Below are positions 25,690 through 34,456 of a stretch of DNA of 64,000 nt, one piece after another. Source of the stretch: an uncultured Eubacteriales bacterium (GTDB lineage: Bacteria; Bacillota; Clostridia; Oscillospirales; CAG-272). The notes beneath the pieces are model-generated. The model was given only the letters and a program-made list of their open reading frames with translations. It was not told the origin of the DNA and ran no database searches. A program made the position numbers and the translations under genes. The stretch lies in the NCBI GenBank assembly GCA_934393265.1, contig CAKRQL010000004.1:62001-126000 (forward strand), in the 5' to 3' direction. How positions within the stretch are numbered: the first letter of the stretch is position 1; the number at the start of each line of letters is the position of its first letter.

Positions 25690-26571
25690 ATGAGAATATT
25701 GAGAGAACGGGCACATGCGAAGCTGAACCTTTATCTTGATGTGGCAAGAGGATACGGAGACGGGTATCATATTGTCAATTCGATAATGCACGCGGTGAAC
25801 CTATATGATACCGTCATTGTCGGCGTCAACGAAAACGGTACCGGAAATATTACCGTTTCGGTCAAGGGGAATGAGGATATTCCGGCTGACGGACGGAATA
25901 TTGCCGTGATAGCGGCAAGGACGTTTATGATAAATTTCGGCGTCAATCCGGATGTGAAGATAACGATAGAGAAGAGAATACCGGTTGCGGCAGGTCTCGC
26001 GGGTGGCTCGGCTGATGCGGCGGCGACGCTAAGGGCGCTGAACCGTATCTACGGCAACCCCTTTGGAGAAAAGAAGCTTGTTGAGCTCGGAGGAATAGTC
26101 GGCTCCGATGTTCCGTTCTGCTGTATGGGTGGTACTGCACATTGCTGCGGTCGCGGTGATCAGATACGGAGACTTCCTGTATCGAAGAAGTATAATTTTG
26201 TTATCGCAATAGGCTCGGAGAGAATGTCGACCGCAGAGGCTTATCACGCTCTTGACGAGATGTATTCATATTTCGACGAGACAGTAATTCACGGATACGG
26301 CGGGACGCTGTACAATACGATGGATGCCATGATTGACGGTGAACTCCCTGCATTTCCGATATACAATATTTTTGAGAGTGCCGTATTCCCGATGTGCCCT
26401 GAAGCAAAGGCGCTTAAGGCGGAGATGCGTGCGCTCGGTGCCGTCACCGCGATGATGAGCGGGAGCGGTCCGTCCGTTTTCGGAATTTTCAAGAGTCCCG
26501 CCGCGGCTGAAAGAGCGTGCGAAACGCTCGTGTCAAGAGGACTCAGGGCATATTCGGTAAAATCCGTATAG
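25690..26571 (+). CDS. ispE: 4-diphosphocytidyl-2-C-methyl-D-erythritol kinase
   Basis: IspE (293 aa), the ATP-dependent GHMP kinase of the MEP isoprenoid pathway. N-terminal H-A-K-L-N-L-Y-L-D-V matches the substrate-binding K-x-N-L-x-L segment. The ATP loop is PVAAGLAGGSADAAA, and the C-terminal motif is MSGSGPSVFG. GGGAGG precedes the ATG. Monocistronic, with a terminator at 26621. Other MEP genes in the window are ispDF and ispH. Confidence 0.95.
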   Translation: MRILRERAHAKLNLYLDVARGYGDGYHIVNSIMHAVNLYDTVIVGVNENGTGNITVSVKGNEDIPADGRNIAVIAARTFMINFGVNPDVKITIEKRIPVAAGLAGGSADAAATLRALNRIYGNPFGEKKLVELGGIVGSDVPFCCMGGTAHCCGRGDQIRRLPVSKKYNFVIAIGSERMSTAEAYHALDEMYSYFDETVIHGYGGTLYNTMDAMIDGELPAFPIYNIFESAVFPMCPEAKALKAEMRALGAVTAMMSGSGPSVFGIFKSPAAAERACETLVSRGLRAYSVKSV

Positions 26572-26620
26572 AGCGGCACAGCGGGATTTTCCATACGTTC
26601 ATAAAGACGTTACAAATTCA

Positions 26621-26650
26621 AAGTCCGGGGCAAAACCCGGGCTTTTTTAA
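26621..26650 (+). terminator. Terminator of ispE
   Basis: Stem AAGTCCGGG/CCCGGGCTT (one G-U pair) with loop GCAAAA, followed by TTTTTTAA. It isolates ispE from the TerB_N module. Confidence 0.85.
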
Positions 26651-26699
26651 TTTGCGGGTTGCTTGTCGGTTGATTTTCAAGGGAAAACAGGGAAAAATA

Positions 26700-26728
26700 T
26701 TGACAGAAGAGAGCGCGCGTGATATAAT
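26700..26728 (+). promoter_or_regulatory. Perfect-consensus promoter of the TerB_N module
   Basis: -35 TTGACA, 17-bp spacer, -10 TATAAT, 76 bp before the first gene. No operator-like palindrome is visible next to it. Confidence 0.85.
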
Positions 26729-26803
26729 TATTTATTAACAAAAGGTAGCGTTTTCTCGTGCAGAATTCCGAAAGAAATCGAAACGGAGAGGAGGGGCTTT
26801 CGG

Positions 26804-28396
26804 TTGAATATCAATGAAGAAAAAGATGACTTCTGGAATATTGAAAAGCTCATTCCGAAGCGAAAAACTCAAATGCACCCTTTCGTCTCAAAGCCCATGA
26901 CATCGGAGATAACCGTTCCCGGAGAGGACGCGCCGGAGCCTGATGATTCCGGGAGCGGGAGACTCACGACTGAAAATCACGGGAATGCCTATTCAGAGCG
27001 ATCATACACGCCTGCAAAAAAGGGCTTTATACACAAGGTTACCGTCCGGCGTTTCAACGATAGGTACGACTTTTACGGAAACTTTCGCAAGGCGGCGCTG
27101 ATATATTATGATTACAGCACCCCGAAATCGCGCTTTGAGCCGTTCTATTCCTACATGCCGCAGTATTCGCAACTGACGCAGGCACAGCGCGATTATTACT
27201 TTTACTGGCGACACGAGCTGCGTGAGGGCAGATATATAAAGAGCGATTATTCATATGTGTACCTGTACGTGTACGAAATATTGAATCTTCCGGACAAATT
27301 CCCGCCGGAGGATGGGCTGCGGGCTCTCGTAGATGTGTGGTGCAGGTACAGAAGCGAGCTGCCGAAGCTTGATCTTTATCTTTCGGCATGGGTTCAGGAC
27401 TATTGTCTGATGTATGGGCTCGAGTGTCCTATGGACAGGCTGTCCCCGTTTATATTTGATGTGATATCGGCGTCGTCATTCAAGGAATTTTATCTTTCGG
27501 ATATAGACGACGCGGGCGAGCATGGAGTGCTTGCTATGATGGCTTGTCTTTCAGACTATGACTGGAACAAGGGAAAGTACGCACACGGGGAAAATGCCGC
27601 AGGGTATCGCCGGCATATGGAAGGCGCGATGGGGCGCCTGATAACGGAGCTGTGGCATACCGGTCATATAATCGGAACCGATGCGGAGCCGACCACTCTT
27701 GTCCGCGATGCTTTCCCGGCGTCACTCTGTACTCATACGGTGAAATCCAAACTGATAGTCGAGTACTATCCCTTGTCGGGGGCGGAAAAGCTGCGCTCCG
27801 CGATAACCGATGCCGTGCGGTACACTGAGAATAAATTGCGGACGGCGCTCGGAGTAAAGAGCAGACTTTCAATTAAAAATCTGCCGGACGATTATCGCAT
27901 AATTATAGATTCATACTTCGACGGTTTGCACGGAAAGACCGTCGCCGCAGCGAGAGAGACACCGGAGTATGAAAAATTGTATGAAGCCGATGAAACTTGC
28001 ATGTCGACATCGGGAGCCGATGAAATAGAGCGCTCGTCGTGGACGACGACAATGAGGCTTATACCGGAAGAAGAAAAGGCGGAAATAGAAGAAACTACAA
28101 GAAACGCGAATAAAAACTCGGGCAGTGTAATTAATTCGACAAATCCGCACAGCTGTGAAGATAAAACGGACAGTGAATACTGGGGACTGCCGCCGGAGAC
28201 TGTCGGATTTTTGCGCGCCGTTCTCGGTGGCGAGAGTCCATCCGGCATATCCGGTGCTGATGCCGCGCGCATGGCAGATGTGATAAACGAAGCCTTCAGC
28301 GACAATTTCGGTGATATTATTATTGAGTTCACAGAGCGTGGATATGAGATTATCGAAGATTATAAAGAGGATGTGGAAAAATGGCTGAACAGATAA
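26804..28396 (+). CDS. TerB_N-domain protein
   Basis: A 530-residue protein whose residues about 88-300 match the TerB_N domain (PF13208). Seen are F-x-P-F-Y-S-Y-M-P-Q-Y-S-Q-L-T, then QRDYYFYWRHELREGRY, then D-Y-S-Y-V-Y-L-Y-V-Y-E-I-L-N. TerB-associated proteins occur in tellurite/stress and phage-conflict systems; no enzymatic activity is established. The first 75 residues and the stretch about 400-470 are low-complexity and probably disordered. The start is TTG 26804 behind a GAGGAGGGG site; no in-frame ATG comes before residue 24. The 3' end overlaps the ATPase gene by 16 bp, so the two products are probably made together. Confidence 0.82.
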   Translation: MNINEEKDDFWNIEKLIPKRKTQMHPFVSKPMTSEITVPGEDAPEPDDSGSGRLTTENHGNAYSERSYTPAKKGFIHKVTVRRFNDRYDFYGNFRKAALIYYDYSTPKSRFEPFYSYMPQYSQLTQAQRDYYFYWRHELREGRYIKSDYSYVYLYVYEILNLPDKFPPEDGLRALVDVWCRYRSELPKLDLYLSAWVQDYCLMYGLECPMDRLSPFIFDVISASSFKEFYLSDIDDAGEHGVLAMMACLSDYDWNKGKYAHGENAAGYRRHMEGAMGRLITELWHTGHIIGTDAEPTTLVRDAFPASLCTHTVKSKLIVEYYPLSGAEKLRSAITDAVRYTENKLRTALGVKSRLSIKNLPDDYRIIIDSYFDGLHGKTVAAARETPEYEKLYEADETCMSTSGADEIERSSWTTTMRLIPEEEKAEIEETTRNANKNSGSVINSTNPHSCEDKTDSEYWGLPPETVGFLRAVLGGESPSGISGADAARMADVINEAFSDNFGDIIIEFTERGYEIIEDYKEDVEKWLNR

Positions 28397-29778
28397 ACGA
28401 ACGAACAAACGGGCAGACGGGCGACGTCAAAATCCCGAAGAGGATTCTGAATACGCTTCTCAACTCACTATCCGCCGGCGTCGTCCCCCGCAACGGTGCA
28501 CCGTATATAGCGATAGGCAGACAGGATGAGATAGGCTCGCTCCTCGATAGCCTGCAGGAGGTATACGAGGGCGGAGGAAACTGTCGCTTTGTTATCGGCA
28601 GATACGGCAGCGGGAAGAGCTTTCTTATTCAGCTCATCAGAGGCTATGCAATAGAGCGCGGATTCATCTGCGCGGACGCGGACCTTTCCCCCGAGAGACG
28701 GCTATCCGGCGGAAACGGCGCCGGGCGGGCGACATACAGGGAGCTGATGTCAAACCTCTCCTGCAAGGCAGCACCGGACGGCGGAGCACTTTCCGTAATA
28801 CTCAATAAGCTTTATGCGACGATACAGGAGGACCTTGCCGAGCAGGGGGTAACGTCCGATGATGAGAATTATGTAATCCGGGTGCGCCGCCGAGCATTGG
28901 CGATGATGAAGGGAATAGACCGCGATGTCGGCGGTTACGATTTTTCACATATTATCTACACATACTACGTTTCGCTTGTAAATGGTGATGAACCGCGGAT
29001 GAATGCCTGCCTCCGGTGGCTTCGCGGCGAATATTCGACAAAGACCGAGGCAAAAACGGAGCTGGGATTTCAGGTTGGCTGTATCATAGACGATAACAAT
29101 TGGTATGATTTTATAAAGCTGTTTTCAATGTTCCTGATGCGTCTCGGCTATTCCGGTCTTGTCGTTTTCATAGATGAGTGTATAAACCTCTACAAAATAC
29201 CGAATCGCATTGCCCGTGAAGCAAACTATGAAAAGATACTTTCTATCTTTAACGATACATTGCAGGGGAGAGCACGCTTTCTTGGATTTATATTCGGAGG
29301 AACTCCGCAATTTCTCGAGGACCCGCGGCGCGGACTGTTCAGCTATGAGGCACTTCGCAGCCGTCTCTCGGATTCACATTACGAGCAGTTTGGCTACCGT
29401 ACATTGTCGACCCCGGTAATACGCCTGCGCAGACTTTCCGACAATGAATTGCTCGCGCTTGTGCGTCGCCTTGCAAAGCTTTATGCGCAGCGCGAGGGAA
29501 CAGATAAGCTTCTTATAAGCGATGAGCAGAGCGAACGGTTTATAAAAGAGGCACTCGCACGTGCCGGAGCCGCAGAGCTCGTGACTCCGCGAGAGGTGAT
29601 ACGCGACTATATGACTTTGCTCAATATTCTCCGCGATAATCCGGAGGTTGACTTCGACGCACTTATGGACAAAATGAAGTTTACGGAGCCCGGTACGGAT
29701 GATGAAGCCCTGGCAAAAACGGAGAAAACAGAAAACGGCAAGGATAATAAGGTCGATATATTTGATATAGAAATATAA
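28381..29778 (+). CDS. DUF2791 (BrxD-like) P-loop ATPase
   Basis: A 465-residue AAA-type ATPase of the DUF2791 family (PF10923), the family of BrxD in BREX type 2 loci. Near the N-terminus is P-R-N-G-A-P-Y-I-A-I-G-R-Q-D-E-I. Walker A is GRYGSGKS (73-80), Walker B is VVFIDE (261-266), and a sensor-like strand reads FIFGGTPQFLED. The C-terminal 35 residues are acidic and disordered. It starts inside the end of the TerB_N gene and is followed after 56 bp by the helicase. It probably powers or loads the helicase; that is inference from pairing of the same families elsewhere. Confidence 0.85.
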   Translation: MAEQINERTNGQTGDVKIPKRILNTLLNSLSAGVVPRNGAPYIAIGRQDEIGSLLDSLQEVYEGGGNCRFVIGRYGSGKSFLIQLIRGYAIERGFICADADLSPERRLSGGNGAGRATYRELMSNLSCKAAPDGGALSVILNKLYATIQEDLAEQGVTSDDENYVIRVRRRALAMMKGIDRDVGGYDFSHIIYTYYVSLVNGDEPRMNACLRWLRGEYSTKTEAKTELGFQVGCIIDDNNWYDFIKLFSMFLMRLGYSGLVVFIDECINLYKIPNRIAREANYEKILSIFNDTLQGRARFLGFIFGGTPQFLEDPRRGLFSYEALRSRLSDSHYEQFGYRTLSTPVIRLRRLSDNELLALVRRLAKLYAQREGTDKLLISDEQSERFIKEALARAGAAELVTPREVIRDYMTLLNILRDNPEVDFDALMDKMKFTEPGTDDEALAKTEKTENGKDNKVDIFDIEI

Positions 29779-29834
29779 AAAACTCGCATTATTTACAGGC
29801 AGAACAAGAATGCGGTTGGGAAGTAGGCTGAAGT

Positions 29835-32054
29835 ATGACAGAGGGAGACAGAGTTTTTTCGGAATTTCCCGATTTCATAAAGGAGTATATATACTCGCAG
29901 GGGTGGTCAGAGCTCAGAAAGATACAGCTTGAGGCAGCGAGAGTGATTCTTGATACCGATGATAATCTTCTTCTCTCCTCGTCTACCGCCTCCGGAAAAA
30001 CAGAGGCTGTGTTTTTTCCGATAATAACCGACATGTTGCGGTGCGGCGAGCGTGAACAATCCGTATCCGTTCTGTATATCGCTCCGCTGAAATCGTTGAT
30101 CAATGACCAGTTTTACCGTATGGAAGATGTTCTCGCGAGGTCGGGAATACCGGTTACACACTGGCACGGTGATGTCGGTATGTCACATAAGGCAAAGCTC
30201 TTAAAAAATCCGTCGGGAATATTGCAGATAACTCCGGAATCGCTCGAATCAATGGTGATGAACAGGAGTAATGATATACCACGGCTGTTTTCGGCTCTCC
30301 GGTATGTTGTTATAGACGAGGTACATTCGATGATAGGCGCTGACCGCGGAAATCAGGTGATATGTCAGCTTATGAGAATTGCCCGCCTTATCGGTCATTC
30401 TCCGCGCAGAATAGGACTTTCCGCAACCGTCGGTTCGCTTGAATTGACAGCGGCGTGGCTCGGTGCCGGCTCCGGCAGAGTTACCGTAGCGCCGAGAACC
30501 CCGCGCACACCGCTTAAATGGAGACTCGGACTTGAGCATTTTTATATTCAGGATCCCAGAGAGGTGCAGGGAAAGCACGGAGCGGAAAAGAAATCGGGCG
30601 GTGTAGCGAGGCTTGATCCCGGATTTGAGTACCTTTATGACGCTGTTGCCGGGCGCAAGGCACTTGTGTTTTCAAATTCGAGGGAAGAAACCGAATATGT
30701 GACAGCGACATTGCGTCAGATAGCGAAAAAACGCTCAGACCCGGATATATTTCTTATACATCACGGTAATCTCTCGGCGTCGCTGCGCGAGGAAGCCGAG
30801 GAGAAAATGAAAGACGAGAGCGTGGCGAGAGCCGTGACATGCGCAACGGTGACGCTTGAACTCGGAATAGACATAGGACGGCTTGAGCGTGTCGTACAGG
30901 TGGGTGCGCCGACAAGCGTTGCGGGATTTCTTCAGCGTCTCGGCAGATCGGGAAGGCGGGGAACACCTCCGGAAATGGTCATGGTATTCCGTGAGGAAGC
31001 TCCTCTTCCGAACGCGCCTTTACCGCAGATAATCCCATGGGAGCTGCTTCGCGGCATAGCGATAGTCGAGCTTTATTCGACGGAGCGATTTATAGAGCCG
31101 CCGAGAATAAAGAAAATGCCGCTCAGCCTTGCTTTTCACCAGACGCTGAGTATCCTTGCGTCATCCGGCGAGTTGAGCGCAAAAAATCTTGCTGAGCGCG
31201 TGCTCTCCTTACCTCCGCTTTCCGGTCTCGGACGCGAGGTTTATCGCGAGCTGCTTGTTTCGATGATTAACTCGGACTATATCGAGATGACGGAGGAGCG
31301 CGGACTTATAGTCGGACTTGCGGGAGAGAGAATAATAAACAGCTATAAATTTTACGCTGTTTTCAAGGACAGTGAGGATTACACCGTCAGGTGCGACAGC
31401 GAGGAAATAGGAACAATAACCACACCTCCGCCTGTGGGCGACCGCTTTGCACTTGCGGGGCGTGTATGGGAGGTAAAAGAGCTTGAAATCGCGAGAAAGC
31501 TGATATTCGTAAAACCCGTTGACGGGAAAATGGAGGTTTCGTGGCCCGGCGACAGCGGCGAGATACATACAAAGATACTTCTCATGATGCGCGAGGTGCT
31601 GACAGGTGATAAGCAGTATCCGTATCTCGGCGAAAATGCAAGGCTCAGACTTGAAAACGCAAGAAATGTCGCAAAAAACGCCGGGGTGGACCGCAATATG
31701 CTGATATATCTCGGCGGTCAGAGTTATGTTCTGTTTCCGTGGCTCGGCACGCGCTCTTTCCGCACCGCAAAGCGATTTCTTCAGAAAAACGCATCGGAGC
31801 TCGGGCTTTCTGATATACAGAGCGAGGGATGCTGTTACATAACCCTCAAGGCGCGTGATAACGCCGGGGCTCATCTTCTCGCCGGGATACGCGACATATT
31901 CGACAGCAGGGATGTCACCCCGGAGTCGCTCGTATCTGACGGAGAGTGCCCGGTATTTGATAAGTTTGACGAGTACATTCCTCCGGAGCTGTTGCGCCGT
32001 GCTTACGCCGCAGACAGGCTTGACGTTGATGAGCTGAAAGAAAGGTTTGAGTAA
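29835..32054 (+). CDS. Lhr-like superfamily 2 helicase (BrxHI-like)
   Basis: A 739-residue SF2 helicase. Motif I is SSSTASGKTEA (48-58), motif II DEVH (161-164), motif III SAT (196-198), motif V TLELGIDIGR, and motif VI QRLGRSGRRG (367-376). The C-terminal half carries the Lhr-type winged-helix and associated domain, with R-F-A-L-A-G-R-V-W-E-V and a W-P-G-D segment. Lhr helicases are 3'-5' translocases that unwind DNA/RNA hybrids and forks. BREX type 2 has an Lhr-like helicase (BrxHI) beside the DUF2791 ATPase. It ends 2 bp before the methyltransferase gene. Confidence 0.88.
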   Translation: MTEGDRVFSEFPDFIKEYIYSQGWSELRKIQLEAARVILDTDDNLLLSSSTASGKTEAVFFPIITDMLRCGEREQSVSVLYIAPLKSLINDQFYRMEDVLARSGIPVTHWHGDVGMSHKAKLLKNPSGILQITPESLESMVMNRSNDIPRLFSALRYVVIDEVHSMIGADRGNQVICQLMRIARLIGHSPRRIGLSATVGSLELTAAWLGAGSGRVTVAPRTPRTPLKWRLGLEHFYIQDPREVQGKHGAEKKSGGVARLDPGFEYLYDAVAGRKALVFSNSREETEYVTATLRQIAKKRSDPDIFLIHHGNLSASLREEAEEKMKDESVARAVTCATVTLELGIDIGRLERVVQVGAPTSVAGFLQRLGRSGRRGTPPEMVMVFREEAPLPNAPLPQIIPWELLRGIAIVELYSTERFIEPPRIKKMPLSLAFHQTLSILASSGELSAKNLAERVLSLPPLSGLGREVYRELLVSMINSDYIEMTEERGLIVGLAGERIINSYKFYAVFKDSEDYTVRCDSEEIGTITTPPPVGDRFALAGRVWEVKELEIARKLIFVKPVDGKMEVSWPGDSGEIHTKILLMMREVLTGDKQYPYLGENARLRLENARNVAKNAGVDRNMLIYLGGQSYVLFPWLGTRSFRTAKRFLQKNASELGLSDIQSEGCCYITLKARDNAGAHLLAGIRDIFDSRDVTPESLVSDGECPVFDKFDEYIPPELLRRAYAADRLDVDELKERFE

Positions 32055-32056
32055 AA

Positions 32057-32812
32057 ATGCTTTATGACATGCTGTCACCGGTATATGACCGGATAAACAG
32101 GGAGATTGATTATTGCAAATGGGCTGATTTCATAGAAAAAATACTTGAAAATCACGGTATAAGGAATACAACGGAGCCACTCCTTGATCTCGCCTGCGGA
32201 ACGGGGAAAATGACGATAGAGCTTGCGTCGCGCGGGTATGATATGATAGGTGTTGACATATCGCCGGAAATGCTCAATACGGCAGCCTGTGCGGCACGCA
32301 GACGCGGGATATCAGACCGCATATTATGGCTCTGTCAGGATATGACGGAGTTTGAGCTTTTCGGCACGGTAGACGCCGTGGTATGCTGTCTTGACAGTAT
32401 AAATCATCTCACAGCGGAAGAGCAGGTGATAAAGTGCTTTTCGCTGGTTCATAACTACCTCTCTCCCGGTGGGATATTTGTTTTTGATATAAACGGAAAG
32501 CATAAGTTCGAGAGCGTTTATGCAGATAATACCTATGTGTATGATTTGAAGAGCTGCTTCTGTACATGGCAGAATAAGTACTCAAAACGGAAGAAAACCT
32601 GCGATTTCTACGTTACTCTGTTTTCAAAAAACGGAGATGCTTATAACCGCTTCGATGATATTCAGACGGAGCGCATGTACCGTATACATGAGCTTGAAAA
32701 AATGCTTGAAGCTTCCGGCTTTGAATTTCTCGGCGCGTATTCTGACTATTTGTTTACGGCGGCTACCGATCTGGACGATAGAATTTACATCGTTGCAAAA
32801 TGCTTAAAATAA
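32057..32812 (+). CDS. Class I SAM-dependent methyltransferase
   Basis: A 251-residue methyltransferase with SAM motif I LLDLACGTGKMT, acidic loop IGVDISPEML, and post-motif F-V-F-D-I-N. It has no NPPY/DPPY or other nucleic-acid base-methylase motif, so the substrate is probably a small molecule, a protein or an RNA position; I cannot name it. It starts 2 bp after the helicase stop and ends 11 bp before hslO, so translation is likely coupled on both sides. Similar genes sit next to hslO in other Clostridia as far as I recall, which argues that it belongs to the hslO side rather than the helicase module. Confidence 0.8.
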   Translation: MLYDMLSPVYDRINREIDYCKWADFIEKILENHGIRNTTEPLLDLACGTGKMTIELASRGYDMIGVDISPEMLNTAACAARRRGISDRILWLCQDMTEFELFGTVDAVVCCLDSINHLTAEEQVIKCFSLVHNYLSPGGIFVFDINGKHKFESVYADNTYVYDLKSCFCTWQNKYSKRKKTCDFYVTLFSKNGDAYNRFDDIQTERMYRIHELEKMLEASGFEFLGAYSDYLFTAATDLDDRIYIVAKCLK

Positions 32813-32823
32813 GGTGATAAAAA

Positions 32824-33714
32824 ATGGCAGAAAATAAATATTCAAAAATACTCCGTGCTATGACATCTGATGGCTCGGCTACCGTGCTTGTTATAAATTC
32901 GAGAGAAATTGTAAATGAGGCGCGCAGGGTGCATAATACGGCGCCGACCGCCACCGCGGCTCTCGGCAGAATTCTTACGGCGGCATCGCTTATGGGAACG
33001 AAGCTTAAAGAAAAGAATGATACGCTGACGCTCACATTTTCCGGTGATGGCGATGCCGGAAGAATAATGGCGGTTTCGGATTATATGGGAAATGTAAAGG
33101 GATACATTGAAAATCCTCTCGCCGACCCGCCGAGGAGACCGGACGGAAAGCTAAATGTCGGCGCGGCGATAGGCGCGGGTATGCTTTCGGTAGTTCGTGA
33201 GTGCGGCGACGGACCTCTGCAGTCAGGAATGACCGAAATAGTTACCGGCGAGGTTGCCGAGGATATTGCGGCATATTATTCTTCAAGTGAACAGGTGCCG
33301 ACGCTTATTTCTCTCGGCGTGCTTGTTGACAGGGATTATACCTGTCTTGCCGCCGGCGGTGTGCTCATTCAGCTGCTTCCGATGGCTGATGAGAGTACAG
33401 TTGCGTTGATAGAGCGCAACGCCTCGGAGCTTTCCAACATATCGAGACTGTTCAATCAGGGGCTCGATAACCGGCAGATTGCCGATATAGCGCTCCGGGA
33501 CATACCTTACGACCCGTTTGATGAAATTTCGGTAGAATATCATTGCGACTGCTCCCGGTCACGCATGAAGCGCAACATATTGTCACTCGGCAAACAGAAG
33601 GTGGCAGAACTGCTTTGTGAACAGGAGTCGGAGGGAAAGGCGCGGGAGCTTACCGCCGAGTGCCATTTCTGCGGAAAATCCTATACCTTCACGGAAAAAG
33701 AGCTTCTCGGTTAA
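32824..33714 (+). CDS. hslO: Redox-regulated chaperone Hsp33
   Basis: Hsp33 (296 aa), a holdase switched on by oxidation. The C-terminal zinc/redox switch has all four cysteines: C-x-C in YHCDCSR and C-x2-C in ECHFCG. The N-terminal core has R-x-V-H-N-T-A-P-T-A-T-A-A-L-G-R and Y-I-E-N-P-L-A-D-P-P. Ribosome site AAGGTG is weak. Together with the SOD-like gene after it, this stretch has an oxidative-stress flavour. Confidence 0.95.
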   Translation: MAENKYSKILRAMTSDGSATVLVINSREIVNEARRVHNTAPTATAALGRILTAASLMGTKLKEKNDTLTLTFSGDGDAGRIMAVSDYMGNVKGYIENPLADPPRRPDGKLNVGAAIGAGMLSVVRECGDGPLQSGMTEIVTGEVAEDIAAYYSSSEQVPTLISLGVLVDRDYTCLAAGGVLIQLLPMADESTVALIERNASELSNISRLFNQGLDNRQIADIALRDIPYDPFDEISVEYHCDCSRSRMKRNILSLGKQKVAELLCEQESEGKARELTAECHFCGKSYTFTEKELLG

Positions 33715-33806
33715 CCCGGGTTGCCGGAATAACAACCATCCTTTGTATAACGCATATTCTTACATAGAGAACAGTGTGAGATTACATTATACGGAGGATT
33801 TTTGTT

Positions 33807-34388
33807 TTGCTTGATATACCGGATAAGTCGCTCGCCGCAATGCATTCATTTCTTTCGCCGGAAAGTGTCACGGAGCACCTTGAATATTACAGGAAACTGT
33901 TGCTCCGGCGCTCAATAGCCGAAAAGAGCATACCGGAGGTGCGGGGAGCAGACTGGCGCTCACTTTCGGGAAGAGGGCTGCCAACCGGTATTGTCAGGGA
34001 AGTGGCTCCGCTGCTTTATGAGTGCGAATCACACAGGCTCTATTTTTCTTCTTTCTGTGAAGTTGAACCGGATTCGCCGTCAATGTCAGCGTCCGGAGAT
34101 GTTGCCGGATTTATTTATGATGTATATAAGGCTTGCAGCGAGGCTCGTTCTGACTTCATGACGATCTATGTTGACCCGTTGCGCAGGGATATACTGCTTG
34201 ACTGTGACACATATAATGTGCGTGTTCTGAGGCGGTGTGCCCCGGTGCTGGCACTTGATATTTGCGAGCATGCGTATTTCAGAGCTTACGGCTTTGACCG
34301 CGATAGATATATCAGAGAAGCCGTGCGGCACTTTGATTTAGAAAAAATAACCAAAGTTTTGGACATTAGGAAAAAACATCGCACTTAA
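33807..34388 (+). CDS. Divergent Fe/Mn superoxide dismutase-fold protein
   Basis: A 193-residue protein with the fold pattern of Fe/Mn superoxide dismutase. The four metal ligands can be aligned: H24 (LSPESVTEH), H76 (SHRLYFSSF, compare NHxxFWxxL), and D151 and H155 in DICEHAYFRAY (compare DVWEHAYY). Spacings are close to E. coli SodB (26, 73, 156, 160). The usual Trp after the ligand Asp is Cys152, and the glycine-rich N-terminal segments are diverged. Activity is therefore uncertain. The start is TTG 33807 with GGAGG 9 nt upstream; the nearest in-frame ATG is at residue 12. Confidence 0.65.
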   Translation: MLDIPDKSLAAMHSFLSPESVTEHLEYYRKLLLRRSIAEKSIPEVRGADWRSLSGRGLPTGIVREVAPLLYECESHRLYFSSFCEVEPDSPSMSASGDVAGFIYDVYKACSEARSDFMTIYVDPLRRDILLDCDTYNVRVLRRCAPVLALDICEHAYFRAYGFDRDRYIREAVRHFDLEKITKVLDIRKKHRT

Positions 34389-34390
34389 GG

Positions 34391-34419
34391 TTGAATTGCT
34401 TGCGCCGGTATGGTACAAT
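34391..34419 (+). promoter_or_regulatory. Sigma-A promoter of the phosphofructokinase gene
   Basis: -35 TTGAAT, 17-bp spacer, -10 TACAAT, 37 bp before the ATG. Confidence 0.7.
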
Positions 34420-34456
34420 TGATGTGTAAAATGAAAATGTGAAAGGTAACACATGT

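Noticed and set aside
26804..32054. Calling the TerB_N module a complete BREX system
   Set aside because: Only BrxD-like and BrxHI-like parts are present; no methylase, PglZ/BrxZ, BrxC/PglY or BrxA/B gene lies within the window around it.
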